Of a stretch of 64,000 nucleotides of DNA, positions 42,488-51,733 are shown piece by piece. Within the stretch, counting starts at the first letter, position 1. Each line of letters begins with the position of its first letter. Made by a program: the position numbers and the translations under genes. A model generated the notes under the pieces. The model was not told the origin of the DNA and searched no databases. It saw only the letters and a list, made by a program, of their open reading frames with translations. The DNA lies in contig NZ_JAHSTT010000008.1 of the NCBI RefSeq assembly GCF_019145205.1, forward strand, positions 186,001-250,000. The letters run 5' to 3'. The DNA comes from Pseudomonas khavaziana (GTDB lineage Bacteria; Pseudomonadota; Gammaproteobacteria; Pseudomonadales; Pseudomonadaceae).

Positions 42488-43912
42488 ATGAGCGCAATTC
42501 ATGAGCAAGCCATGAACTATGTTTACCAACAAGTTCTGCAGCGGATGATCGGGCATTTCACGCGGGCCGAGCGGACGGTACTTCAATTGTTGGTCCAGCG
42601 AATTGTGGTGGCAGCCGGCGGCATGGAGCAAGTGGGGCACTACAAGGTGCTGATCACCCACGGCGGCGGCGAAGTCAGCAGTTATACACTGGCGATGCTA
42701 CGAGCCGCGCAACTGACCATCGCAGGCCGTGCGCCCAAGACGTTTCACCTGCGGGTTGCTACCCTGCGCTATGCCGGCATGACCCAGGCCACCCTCGACA
42801 ACTTGAACCAAGGCTATAGCGCGCTGTTTTTTCATGACGACCCGCGTGTGGAGTTGTTGATGGTCGAGAACCGCGACGTCCAGCCCTTCAATCCGCAACG
42901 CCCGGCTTCCAGCGTCGGGCGTGAGGTCAGTCAGCGCAATATGCTGCTGCTGGGCCACCTGACGTCCGGCGATATCCGCGCCACGCTGTGCAACGACACC
43001 TACCTGGCCTTCGGTGAGTTCTACCAATGCGTTGCCACCTGGAACGGCGGTGTGCATGCCATGGTCAGCGGTGACTCGCCACGCAAGCAAAGCCAATACC
43101 TGGCGTGGCTGAAAAAAACGGCGCTGGCAACCGGACTTGATTTCGCGCCTGGCAAACCGATGTCGCTCAACCGGCTGTTTGCACGCATGGAGGAGTGGAG
43201 TATCGCTTGCTACCGTGACCTCTATGGCGAGCATTATGTGGGTACAGAGGAGCCGGGCCGGGGCGGGCACCGTCATCTCGCCTATATCGGCATTGCCGAC
43301 TTGCTCGATGATGTGGATGTACCCCGCTCAACGCTGCTGACTGACTTCCTGGCGCACAAGCAGGACCCGTTTGATTTTCACTTCAGCCATCCTGCCGCCC
43401 CCAATCCATTACTCATGGCACACTTGCACGGCTTGCAGGCCCAGTGCCTGCGTGAGCTTTCTTATGAGCATGGCGTGGAGAGTTTTATTCGCCAGGCAAT
43501 GGACTGCATGCTCCATCGGAAAATCCCAAACGCATTGATCGTCGAGGCCTCAAGCGAGGATGGGCGCATCCTGTCCACCACCTACGCCCAGCAATTCTTC
43601 GGCTTGGACGAGGGGCAGCTGACCTGCCTGCTGTTCGCCCCCTTCATTGAGCACGGCGAGCGGCTGGAGGGCTTCTTGCGTCAATGCCACCCCGGCATGT
43701 TGGTGGCGCTCCCCGAACTGCACAAGGCGCTTCAAGGCAAGCCTGCAGCCGACATGCTGCAACAGTGGCTGGTGGATACCAGTGGGTTGCCATTGCCGCT
43801 ATTGCAGCACGTGTACCGCAAGCGCCCGCTGCAGGTGGAGCGTGGCATCCTGTCACGCAAGCCGCGATTCACGCAGTCCGAAGTACCGACTGCACGGTTA
43901 TCGGGGCGTTAG
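42488..43912 (+). CDS. Hypothetical protein of 474 residues, family not recognised
   Basis: I do not recognise this protein. It has no signal peptide and no clear transmembrane helix, so it is probably cytoplasmic. It starts MSAIHEQAMNYVYQQVLQRMIGHFTRAERTVLQLL and contains several Gly- and His-bearing blocks (VLITHGGGEVSSYTL, GGHRHLAYIGIADLLDDVDVP, DFHFSHPAAPNPLLMAHLHG). The C-terminal third is mostly helical with many Leu residues. A MocR-type regulator gene begins 33 bp after its stop on the same strand, so the two may be co-transcribed and functionally linked. Base composition is normal for the region, so it does not look recently acquired. Confidence 0.8.
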   Translation: MSAIHEQAMNYVYQQVLQRMIGHFTRAERTVLQLLVQRIVVAAGGMEQVGHYKVLITHGGGEVSSYTLAMLRAAQLTIAGRAPKTFHLRVATLRYAGMTQATLDNLNQGYSALFFHDDPRVELLMVENRDVQPFNPQRPASSVGREVSQRNMLLLGHLTSGDIRATLCNDTYLAFGEFYQCVATWNGGVHAMVSGDSPRKQSQYLAWLKKTALATGLDFAPGKPMSLNRLFARMEEWSIACYRDLYGEHYVGTEEPGRGGHRHLAYIGIADLLDDVDVPRSTLLTDFLAHKQDPFDFHFSHPAAPNPLLMAHLHGLQAQCLRELSYEHGVESFIRQAMDCMLHRKIPNALIVEASSEDGRILSTTYAQQFFGLDEGQLTCLLFAPFIEHGERLEGFLRQCHPGMLVALPELHKALQGKPAADMLQQWLVDTSGLPLPLLQHVYRKRPLQVERGILSRKPRFTQSEVPTARLSGR

Positions 43913-43945
43913 CGTGTATTTGTTTGTACAGGCCGGTGCGCGGCC

Positions 43946-45352
43946 ATGAACCTGCGGGGAGAGCGGCAGGCAGATTTTGCCTATCAGGCGGTTTACCGCT
44001 ACATGATCAACCTGATCAACGAAGTCAGCCTGGAAACACCGGTCAAGTTGCCATCCTTGCGGCAGCTGTCAACACGCTTGAACGTGTCGATCTCGACGAT
44101 CCAATACGCCTACTCGCTGCTGGAGAAGGAAGGGCGGGTGTACTCGGTGGCCAAGTCCGGATACTTCGCCTGGCCGGTAGCCGCCAACCCCCAGCTGACG
44201 GGGGGCGCTGACCTGCTCGAAAGGCTCTACGCGGCGGCGCGGCGGCCGGCCATGGTCGTGCTCAGTGGGGATGAGCCGGCGCTGTTGGGCTCGCTGGATG
44301 GTGACTTGCTGGCGCTGGAGCGCAAATTGGTGCGCCGCTACCCGCACCAACTGCAACCCTGGTCGCAACCCTGCGGTGTATGGGAGCTGCGCGCAGCGCT
44401 AGCGGCACGTTATACCTCATCGCCTACGCGCTGCTGGCAGGCCGACGAGGTGTATGTCGGTGCCGATCTACAGGGTGTGCTGGAGATACTGATTGACGCC
44501 CTGGGTCTCAAGGGCACCGTGTTGGTGACCGAATCACCCTGTGATTATCGGGTCTTGCGCCTCTTTCAGGCTGCTGGTGTACGGGTGATCGAATTGCCCT
44601 GGCTCGCCGATGGCCGCTTCGACCTGGCGATGTTCGAGCACCTGTTGCGCCACGAACCCGTGCACCTGGTGCTGCTGTCATCGGTGGTGAGCATGCCGTC
44701 AGGTACGGCGTTATCGGTTCCGGAAAGGTTGCAGATTGCGCATTTGCTCGAGCAATACGGTTGCTGGCTGCTGGAGAACGACACCTTTGGTGAGCTGAGC
44801 TACACGCCATCCCAGGCCGCCCTGCGTCACTTGGTCAACCCGGAGCGGCTACTGGTGTTCTCGTCGTTCGAGAAAGTGTTGGGTCCGGAAGCGCCCTATG
44901 GCTATTTACTGTCGCATCAAATGAGCAGTGAATTGCAGCGCCAGTTTTTATTGCGCTCATTTCGTTTGTCGTCAATCCGTCAGCGGGCCATTGCCCGGCT
45001 TTATCAGAGCGGGCGCTTTGATCAGCACCTGCGGGCATTGCGCCAACTGCTACAGGAGCAAGCGCAGGCCATGAGCCTGCGGTTGGACGCACGCATGCAA
45101 GGGCGCGTGAGCTACCGGGCGCCCATCGCCGGGGCGAGTTTCTGGTTGGAGTCGGTGGCGCCAGTGGATATGCGCCTGATCTTTCAGCGGATGCTCACGC
45201 AACAGGTCGTGATAGCGCCGGGAGAGTTATTCAGCCTCAGCGGCTTGCACCATCAGCATATGCGCTTGAGCCATACGTTCGCGGGGCAGCCCAATCTGGA
45301 TGTCACCTTGGATGCGCTGGCTCAGGCGTTGCTCGAGGCGCAGACCGCTTAG
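43946..45352 (+). CDS. MocR-family regulator (GntR HTH + PLP aminotransferase-like domain)
   Basis: The 468-residue product has an N-terminal GntR-type winged HTH (VKLPSLRQLSTRLNVSISTIQYAYSLLEKEGRVYSVAKSGYFA) and a C-terminal fold-type-I aminotransferase-like domain. The PLP-site residues are plausible: Asp279 in LLENDTFGEL and the likely Schiff-base Lys310 in FSSFEKVLGPEAPYGYLLS. MocR proteins use PLP, sometimes with an amino acid, to regulate genes of vitamin B6, amino-acid or taurine metabolism. Here the only close neighbour on the same strand is the unrecognised 474-residue gene, which may be the target. Start codon spacing from a ribosome-binding site is poor. Confidence 0.9.
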   Translation: MNLRGERQADFAYQAVYRYMINLINEVSLETPVKLPSLRQLSTRLNVSISTIQYAYSLLEKEGRVYSVAKSGYFAWPVAANPQLTGGADLLERLYAAARRPAMVVLSGDEPALLGSLDGDLLALERKLVRRYPHQLQPWSQPCGVWELRAALAARYTSSPTRCWQADEVYVGADLQGVLEILIDALGLKGTVLVTESPCDYRVLRLFQAAGVRVIELPWLADGRFDLAMFEHLLRHEPVHLVLLSSVVSMPSGTALSVPERLQIAHLLEQYGCWLLENDTFGELSYTPSQAALRHLVNPERLLVFSSFEKVLGPEAPYGYLLSHQMSSELQRQFLLRSFRLSSIRQRAIARLYQSGRFDQHLRALRQLLQEQAQAMSLRLDARMQGRVSYRAPIAGASFWLESVAPVDMRLIFQRMLTQQVVIAPGELFSLSGLHHQHMRLSHTFAGQPNLDVTLDALAQALLEAQTA

Positions 45353-45455
45353 AGTTTGAAATTTCTCTTCAGGTTGTAGGATCGATACCGTCGCGCGGTA
45401 GTCCAAGTCCCAGTAAACTGACACTTTTCCGAATCCTTCTTTTCGAGGTTTATGC

Positions 45456-47099
45456 ATGACTATCAGTCCTTTTGCGGGCAAACCGGCGCCGGCCCAGTTG
45501 CTGGTGGATATCCCGCGACTGGTCACGGCCTATTACACCGGCCAGCCTGATGCAGCAATCTCTACCCAGCGCGTGGCCTTTGGCACCTCCGGGCACCGTG
45601 GCAGCTCATTCGAGCTGAGTTTCAACGAATGGCATGTACTCGCGATCAGCCAGGCAATCTGCCTGTACCGCGAAGCCCAAGGTATCAACGGGCCATTGTT
45701 CGTGGGCCTGGACACCCATGCGCTGTCCACGCCTGCCGGGGCCAGCGCCCTGGAAGTGTTGGCCGCCAATGGCGTACACGTCATGCTGGCCGAAGGCGAT
45801 GAGTACACGCCGACCCCGGCGATTTCCCACGCAATCATCTGCTACAACCGTGGTCGCACCAGCGGCCTGGCGGACGGTATCGTGATTACACCGTCCCACA
45901 ACCCACCGCAGAGTGGCGGTTACAAGTACAACCCGCCTAATGGCGGCCCGGCTGATACCCACGTCACCAAGTGGATCGAAGCCAAGGCCAATGAACTGCT
46001 CGCCAACAAGCTGGCCGGGGTCAAGCGCATCACCCACGCCCAGGCGCTCAAGGCGGACACCACCCATCGCCATGACTACCTCAACAGCTATGTGGCCGAC
46101 CTGGTCAATGTGATCGACATGGATGCGATCCGCAGCGCCGACCTGCGCCTGGGCGTGGACCCGTTGGGCGGGGCCGGGGTGCGCTACTGGTCGGCGATTG
46201 CCGAGCACTACCGTCTGAACCTGGAGGTGGTGAACACCGAAGTCGATGCGACTTTCCGCTTCATGAGCGTCGACTGGGACGGCCAGATTCGCATGGACCC
46301 GTCGTCCAGCTACGCCATGCAGGGCCTGATCGGCCTCAAGGAGCGTTTCGACGTTGCGTTCGCCTGCGACCCGGACCACGACCGCCACGGCATCGTCACC
46401 CCATCCGGCGGCCTGTTGGCGCCGAACAACTACCTGGCGGTATCCATTGATTACCTGTTCCAGAACCGTCCTGACTGGCGCGCCGATGCTGCAGTGGGCA
46501 AGACCGTGGTCAGCAGTGGCTTGATTGATCGCGTCGCTGCGCGTATCGATCGCCGTTTGTACGAAGTGCCGGTGGGCTTCAAATGGTTCGCCGACGGCTT
46601 GTTCGAAGGTTCGTTGGGCTTTGGTGGTGAAGAAAGCGCCGGTGCCTCGTTCCTGCGCAAGGACGGTACGGTGTGGAGCACCGACAAGGACGGCTTGATC
46701 CCGGCTTTGCTGGCGGCGGAAATGACTTCGCGCAAAGGCCAGGACCCGAGCCAGATCTACCGCGGCCTGACCGACGCGCTGGGCGAGCCGTTTGCCATAC
46801 GTGTCGACGCCAAGGCGACCCCGGCGCAGAAAGCCCTTCTGGGCAAGCTCTCGCCGGAGCAGGTGACGTCCACGCAATTGGCCGGGGAGAGCATCCAGCA
46901 GATTCTCAGCCATGCACCGGGCAATAACCAGGCAATTGGCGGTTTGAAGGTCATGACCGAAAACGGTTGGTTTGCCGCACGGCCATCGGGCACCGAGGAC
47001 ATCTACAAGATCTATGCCGAGAGCTTTATCGGCGAAGATCACCTCAAGCGGCTGGTGGAGGAGGCGCAGGTACTGGTGGACGGTGCAATCGCCCAGTAG
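45456..47099 (+). CDS. pgm: Phosphoglucomutase (alpha-D-glucose-phosphate specific)
   Basis: The 547-residue length matches E. coli Pgm (546). The catalytic phosphoserine is Ser147 in TPSHNPPQSGGYKYNPPNGG. The metal-binding loop is DPDHDRHG, the sugar-binding GEESAG is at GFGGEESAGASF, and the phosphate-binding loop is RPSGTEDIYKIY near the C-terminus. It interconverts glucose-1-phosphate and glucose-6-phosphate and so feeds UDP-glucose, trehalose and glycogen-type polymer synthesis in the cytoplasm. It is a single gene, followed by REP-like repeats. Confidence 0.96.
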   Translation: MTISPFAGKPAPAQLLVDIPRLVTAYYTGQPDAAISTQRVAFGTSGHRGSSFELSFNEWHVLAISQAICLYREAQGINGPLFVGLDTHALSTPAGASALEVLAANGVHVMLAEGDEYTPTPAISHAIICYNRGRTSGLADGIVITPSHNPPQSGGYKYNPPNGGPADTHVTKWIEAKANELLANKLAGVKRITHAQALKADTTHRHDYLNSYVADLVNVIDMDAIRSADLRLGVDPLGGAGVRYWSAIAEHYRLNLEVVNTEVDATFRFMSVDWDGQIRMDPSSSYAMQGLIGLKERFDVAFACDPDHDRHGIVTPSGGLLAPNNYLAVSIDYLFQNRPDWRADAAVGKTVVSSGLIDRVAARIDRRLYEVPVGFKWFADGLFEGSLGFGGEESAGASFLRKDGTVWSTDKDGLIPALLAAEMTSRKGQDPSQIYRGLTDALGEPFAIRVDAKATPAQKALLGKLSPEQVTSTQLAGESIQQILSHAPGNNQAIGGLKVMTENGWFAARPSGTEDIYKIYAESFIGEDHLKRLVEEAQVLVDGAIAQ

Positions 47100-47114
47100 T
47101 AACGCCGAACCCAA

Positions 47115-47401
47115 TGTGGGAAGGGCCGTGCCCCGACGGCGGTGAGTCAGTCACAGTTGCGTTGACTGACACCGCCTCACCGGGGCATGGGTTTCCACAC
47201 CACCCTGTGGGAGGGGGCTTGCTCCCGATGGCGATGGGGCAGCCACAGATGCATTTACTGATACGCCCTCGTCGGGGCATGGGTATCAACACAACTTTTT
47301 AGCAGTCAACAGTAACCCTGGATGGGGCGTATATGTACTCGGTCTAATCCAACATCCTGGTCGGCTGCCAGGCCGCCATCGGGAGCAAGCCCCCTCCCAC
47401 A
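47115..47401. repeat. Group of REP-like fold-back repeats after pgm
   Basis: The 360-bp gap between pgm and the pirin gene is mostly repeats. A fold-back unit runs from ~47115 to 47200 (GTGGGAAGGG to the facing CACCGCCTCACC). A 28-base sequence at 47206-47233 (TGTGGGAGGGGGC, TTGCTCCCGATGGCG) recurs as an exact inverted copy at 47374-47401. These resemble REP elements common in P. fluorescens-group intergenic regions. They may stabilise or end the two convergent transcripts. Confidence 0.8.
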
Positions 47402-47459
47402 TTGGATCAGGGCGTCAGTCAGATAGCGTTCTGCTGTAAGGCCAGCATCGGGCGCAAGC

Positions 47460-48155
47460 TCAGGCCAGGTCAACCAACACGATCTCACTGTCCTCGACCG
47501 CCGTCACCCGCAATACCTGCTCATCCTCAACCGCCACGCCATCTCGCGCCTGTGCCCGTAAACCATTGACGTCAATCACGCCCGTGGCCGGCACCAGGTA
47601 TGCCCGGCGGCCGCTGTCCAGCCGATACTCAGCGCTTTCCCCGGCTTTCAGATTTGCCGCCACCAAGCGTGCATCGGCACGAATGCTCAGTCTTTCACTG
47701 TCGCCGGCCTTACCACTGGCAAGCGTCACAAAACCCTCACGGTTACCTTGTGGAAACGGTTTGGCGCCCCAGGACGGCGGTAGCCCAGCCTGATTCGGGA
47801 TAATCCAGATCTGGAAGATCTTGGTCGGTGTAGCTTCAAGGTTGTATTCACTATGGGCGATCCCGGTGCCCGCACTCATCACCTGCACATCACCAGCCTC
47901 GGTGCGACCTTTGTTGCCCAGGTTATCAGCATGACTGATCGCGCCTTCACGCACGTAGGTGATGATTTCCATGTCGCGGTGCGGGTGCTGGGGGAAACCG
48001 CTGCCCGGGGCGATGATGTCGTCGTTCCATACCCGCAGGTTGCCCCAGTGCATGCGCTCGGGGTCGTGGTATTCGGCGAAGGAAAAGTGGTGATGGGCGT
48101 CAAGCCAGCCGTGATGGGCGCCGCCCAGGGTGCTGAAAGGTCGAAGTTCAAGCAT
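47460..48155 (-). CDS. Pirin family protein (YhhW/quercetinase-like bicupin)
   Basis: The 231-residue product has the pirin metal site FPQHPHRDMEIITYV and the later AHSEYN. The blocks HHGWLDAHHHFSFAEYHDPERMHWGNLRVWNDD and MSAGTGIAHSEYNLE are typical of bacterial pirins. Characterised homologues bind iron and some have quercetin 2,3-dioxygenase activity; the natural substrate is not known. ATG is preceded by CAACAGGAGACGATC. It converges with pgm, and repeats fill the gap between them. Confidence 0.92.
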   Translation of the reverse strand: MLELRPFSTLGGAHHGWLDAHHHFSFAEYHDPERMHWGNLRVWNDDIIAPGSGFPQHPHRDMEIITYVREGAISHADNLGNKGRTEAGDVQVMSAGTGIAHSEYNLEATPTKIFQIWIIPNQAGLPPSWGAKPFPQGNREGFVTLASGKAGDSERLSIRADARLVAANLKAGESAEYRLDSGRRAYLVPATGVIDVNGLRAQARDGVAVEDEQVLRVTAVEDSEIVLVDLA

Positions 48156-48374
48156 GATCGTCTCCTGTTGATGGGTCTATCATCCAGCAGCGGATCATCG
48201 ATAAAAAGCGTAAAAAATGCCTAATTCCTATCCGTTAATTCGATATGTTTGGTCTATATCAACTTTCACTTCATCGCCTAACTGCATGACAGCAAAGCAA
48301 TTGGCTGGAACTGAGCGCCGATTCCGGCGACCATGACGCCCCTCATCACAGCCAATCTCATCGCAGGAGTCCGC

Positions 48375-50831
48375 GTGCCGCAACACAAGCCTGATCTGCC
48401 CCCCGAACTGCGCCCCTTGGCCGAGATGCCGCTATTGAAACGACTGGCCGCTCGCCTGTTTGGCCACGGCCTCACCCGTTTGCGCGCGCAGCACCGGTTC
48501 TCCTGGTTGCATGGCCAAGCCGACGGCTTTCGCAGTGGGCATGAGGCGGGTGTGGAATATGGTTATCGCGAGGGCAAGGCCGATGGGATTGAGGAGGGCC
48601 GGCAGGTCCTGTTGATCCGCGACTTCCGTGCGGACGGACACCCTGCGCCGGGGGTGGATGACAGCCTGTTCGATGACTGGCGGCTGCCGCTCACGGCGGA
48701 AGTGAAAAAACGCATGAAGGCGGATGTGGCGCGGCTGCTGCCGGCCCATGCGCAGCCAAGCGCGGCGCAGTGGAAGATGATCTTCAGCGATACGCCCTCG
48801 ACTTCGGTGATCGCCGGAGCCGGCGCGGGTAAATCCACATCCCTGGTGCTGCGCATCCTGCTGCTGAGCCATTATTTGGGCTTTGAGCTGAGTTCGATGA
48901 CGGTGGTGACCTTTACTCGCGAGTCGCGTAAGGACTTCATACACAAGCTCATGGACATTCTCAGCTTGTGGGGCCAACCCCTTGGCATGAAGGAAGCCCA
49001 GGCTGTGGTGCGTACCTTCCACTCGCGCATCCTGCCAATGGTGCGCAGCCTGCCGGGCTTTGAGCGTCTGCAAGCCTTTGAAAACCTCAGCGACGGTTCT
49101 GCGGACGCCGACAGCAACCCCTTCGACCTGCGCATCGGCGACGCCCAGCGTCAACAGATGAATGCCTGCTATCACCGCCTGCATGGCCGCCACCAGCGTT
49201 TTCGCGAGCTGATTGCGCCGCTGGCCCGCCAGGGCCTGCAACTCAAGGAGCTGGAGCGCGATCATCCGGACGTGCAAAAACGCATCGCGGTGACAGAACT
49301 GGCGGCCAAACGTGATGACGAACTTTGCGATGTGATCGAAGATCTATGGTTTCGCGCCGGGGCGTGGCCGATCAAGGGCATAGAGCCCAGCCGCCAGACT
49401 TTTGAAATCAACGGTGCGCAATTTCATTGTCACGGCTATATCCCGGCGCTGGATGCATGGGTGATGCTGGGTTTCGATGCGCGGGAAAACGCCCAGCTCA
49501 GCCGACCGAATTCCAAACTATCCGTACGTGCCGAGTGGGCGGTCAAGCGCACACTTTTTCAAGCTTTTTGTCGTAAGCCTTTGATATGGCTGGATAACTA
49601 TGAGGCTTCAAAGCGCTTGATCAGCAGTCTGGCCGGCGATGCCACGGCCGGGCCTGGGTTTGATTACAAGGTCAAAGGCGAACTGGCCTCGACGCCGCTG
49701 TTGGATAGTTTTGTCATGGCTGCCGGGTTTATCGAGAACCTCGGGCTGGACGTACCGACGGCCGTGGGCCAGATGCGCTTTGCCAAGGACGATCCGGATC
49801 GGTTGTTCTTTGAAGCCCTGAGCATTTTCTGGAAGGCCCTGGAAGATCACCTGCTGGATCAATCGCCGCCGATCATGACCTACAACCGGATGTTCTCCCT
49901 GTTCGGTGAAAACACCCCGGAAAACCTCAAGTTGCTCAGCGATCCGCTGCTGCGGCCGATGTCGCACTTGATGATCGACGAATTCCAGGATGTTTCGCCA
50001 CAGATTGTCTCGTGGATACGCGCAAGCCTCAGGGAGATCCGCAGTCGCGGCCCGGCGATGCATGTGGGGCGCGGCGCACAGCGTTCTTCATTGCTATGCG
50101 TAGGGGATGACTGGCAATCGATCTATGGTTGGCGTGGCAGCTCGCCCAAGTTCTTCATGCACTTCAATAACGAATTTGCCTCGCCAACTACCACCCGCGT
50201 GATGCTGGCGGAGAACTATCGCAGCCACCAGTACATCATCGACGCGGCCGAACATGTCGTGCGCAGTGCTCCGGCGATTCCCGGCAAGAAGGCCAAGGCC
50301 AGTGGCGCGCCCAAGGCATTGGTGCCCGTGATGGTGCTCGAACGCGACGACGCGGCGCTGGGCCGGCGATTGCTGGAGCACTATCAGCGGGGCGAGACAG
50401 TGTTAATGCTGTATCGAAAAAGCAGCGATAAGTTACTGATTCAAGAGCATATCCAGGCTGTAGTTAATGTGGATTCTAACTTGCCGTCCCACGAGCGCAG
50501 GTTGAAACAGCTGACCTATCACAGCGCCAAAGGATTGCAGGCGGATGCGGTATTTCTACTGGGGGACTGCCAGCATCTCACCAGCTCGCCGTATAAGAAT
50601 CAGGTCTACCGCATGGCGGGCCTGGGCAAGGACGGTGATAACGAACCTTATGACACTGCGCAGAAAGACGAAATATTGCGCCTGGCCTATGTCGGCATTA
50701 CCCGAGCGGTCAGCCACTGCTATTGGTACGTGGAAAAGCCGGAAGGCCAGGGCGTGAATGTGCCCAAGGCCTCAGAGCGGGTGGATGGCAGAAAAGCCTT
50801 CTTCAATGACCAGCGCTGCCCCTCCAACTGA
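48375..50831 (+). CDS. UvrD/Rep-type superfamily 1 DNA helicase
   Basis: The 818-residue product has all main SF1A motifs: Walker A AGAGAGKST (about 147-155), motif Ia TVVTFTRESRKD, Walker B DEFQDV, motif III GDDWQSIYGWRG, motif IV NYRSHQYI, motif V YHSAKGLQAD and motif VI YVGITRA. GTG 48375 is preferred because GCAGGAG lies just upstream; an in-frame ATG at 48333 lacks such a site. The first ~150 residues and a long insert between motifs Ia and II, which contains an RAEWAVKRTL-type segment, do not match UvrD or Rep. It is probably a repair or replication-related helicase of an atypical subfamily, possibly one with a nuclease-like insert. Confidence 0.88.
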   Translation: MPQHKPDLPPELRPLAEMPLLKRLAARLFGHGLTRLRAQHRFSWLHGQADGFRSGHEAGVEYGYREGKADGIEEGRQVLLIRDFRADGHPAPGVDDSLFDDWRLPLTAEVKKRMKADVARLLPAHAQPSAAQWKMIFSDTPSTSVIAGAGAGKSTSLVLRILLLSHYLGFELSSMTVVTFTRESRKDFIHKLMDILSLWGQPLGMKEAQAVVRTFHSRILPMVRSLPGFERLQAFENLSDGSADADSNPFDLRIGDAQRQQMNACYHRLHGRHQRFRELIAPLARQGLQLKELERDHPDVQKRIAVTELAAKRDDELCDVIEDLWFRAGAWPIKGIEPSRQTFEINGAQFHCHGYIPALDAWVMLGFDARENAQLSRPNSKLSVRAEWAVKRTLFQAFCRKPLIWLDNYEASKRLISSLAGDATAGPGFDYKVKGELASTPLLDSFVMAAGFIENLGLDVPTAVGQMRFAKDDPDRLFFEALSIFWKALEDHLLDQSPPIMTYNRMFSLFGENTPENLKLLSDPLLRPMSHLMIDEFQDVSPQIVSWIRASLREIRSRGPAMHVGRGAQRSSLLCVGDDWQSIYGWRGSSPKFFMHFNNEFASPTTTRVMLAENYRSHQYIIDAAEHVVRSAPAIPGKKAKASGAPKALVPVMVLERDDAALGRRLLEHYQRGETVLMLYRKSSDKLLIQEHIQAVVNVDSNLPSHERRLKQLTYHSAKGLQADAVFLLGDCQHLTSSPYKNQVYRMAGLGKDGDNEPYDTAQKDEILRLAYVGITRAVSHCYWYVEKPEGQGVNVPKASERVDGRKAFFNDQRCPSN

Positions 50832-51204
50832 CACAGAGACAAATGTGGGAGCCCCCACCACATCTTCGATGTGACGCTGTCGCGCAGCAAACTAGGGAGC
50901 TTGCTCCCGTCGCGGCCTGACAGCCGAGCAGGATGTTGGTTTTCGGCCTGGCTACATATTTGTTGTTTAGGTAAACGACCCGGTCACATCGTCGACGTGG
51001 CGCCGTCGCGCAGCAACCTGGACCGCCTCCAAAATATCCGGCGTTAGGACTAAATTTTAACTCTTTAAAATCAGAAGTTTACTTGTAGTTTGAGGGGCTT
51101 GCCCCCGATTGCAGAATGTCAGTCACCGGATGTACCGGCTGACACACCGGCATCGGGGCAAGCCCTCACCCATATTAGCCAATCGGTGGCTGCCCAAATA
51201 GTAT
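50832..51204. repeat. REP-like repeats between the helicase and DUF1652 genes
   Basis: No gene is visible. GTGGG-AGCC-CCCAC (50847-50860) is a small hairpin just after the helicase stop. GAGGGGCTTGCCCCCGAT (51092-51109) faces a near-inverse copy (51152-51167), again the REP style of this genome. The middle part (~50870-51060) contains two related GTGACGCTGTCGCGCAGCAA-like blocks (GTCGCGCAGCAA at two places). Confidence 0.65.
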
Positions 51205-51477
51205 TCAGGCCCGCAACGACAACGGGGGCACAAAACACTCCAGCTCATCCTCTACCGCTTCGATGATGCGCTCCACATCGGCAGCGTTCATCACCGTGGC
51301 GCAAGGGATGCCGGCGATGGCGATCAATGTCTCGCCGCTGGCCCGGTCAAACAGGCGGGCGATCATGCTACCGGGGGCGTCCATGCTGCCCTCGAAGCCC
51401 ATTGGATGAAAATGCCAGCGCATCAGCTGGCACGCGTTGGGAAACGTCACTTTGTTCATATTGCCCACCTTGTTCAT
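51205..51477 (-). CDS. DUF1652 family protein
   Basis: The 90-residue product carries the strongly conserved segment FPNACQLMRWHFHPMGFEGSMDAPGSMIARLFDRASGETLIAIAGIPC. I recognise this as DUF1652, a small protein family found mainly in Pseudomonas. The function is not known to me. TAAAGGAAGC precedes the first ATG; a second in-frame Met six codons later (51459) could be the real start. It is a single gene, with repeats on one side and an AraC gene on the other. Confidence 0.85.
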   Translation of the reverse strand: MNKVGNMNKVTFPNACQLMRWHFHPMGFEGSMDAPGSMIARLFDRASGETLIAIAGIPCATVMNAADVERIIEAVEDELECFVPPLSLRA

Positions 51478-51733
51478 TGAGCGCTTCCTTTAGCTCGCGG
51501 CAGGGGTCAAGACCTCGCTGGTCATGACAGTGAAGAGCTTAAAAATAGCATTCGTTCGCAAGTACACGTGGACTTTTTTAGCTCCGTTCGGCGGTTCTTT
51601 TCGCTAATTTTGACGTGGGTCATGTCCTACGCAAATTTAGGCAAAAGGCCATTAGTCTGCTGCCCGCTCTGACCATTGAAGGGGCGGGTAAACTTCGGCA
51701 TCCTCAAGCATTTTCCCCGCTGCAGAGCCCTTT

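Noticed and set aside
45606..47114. 502-codon open frame opposite pgm
   Set aside because: It lies wholly antisense to a clear phosphoglucomutase gene. It has no recognisable motif and is rich in Arg, Gly and His as expected from high-GC antisense frames.
47115..51167. REP-like repeats as a possible CRISPR array
   Set aside because: The units are inverted, unevenly spaced and have no unique spacers or cas genes nearby.
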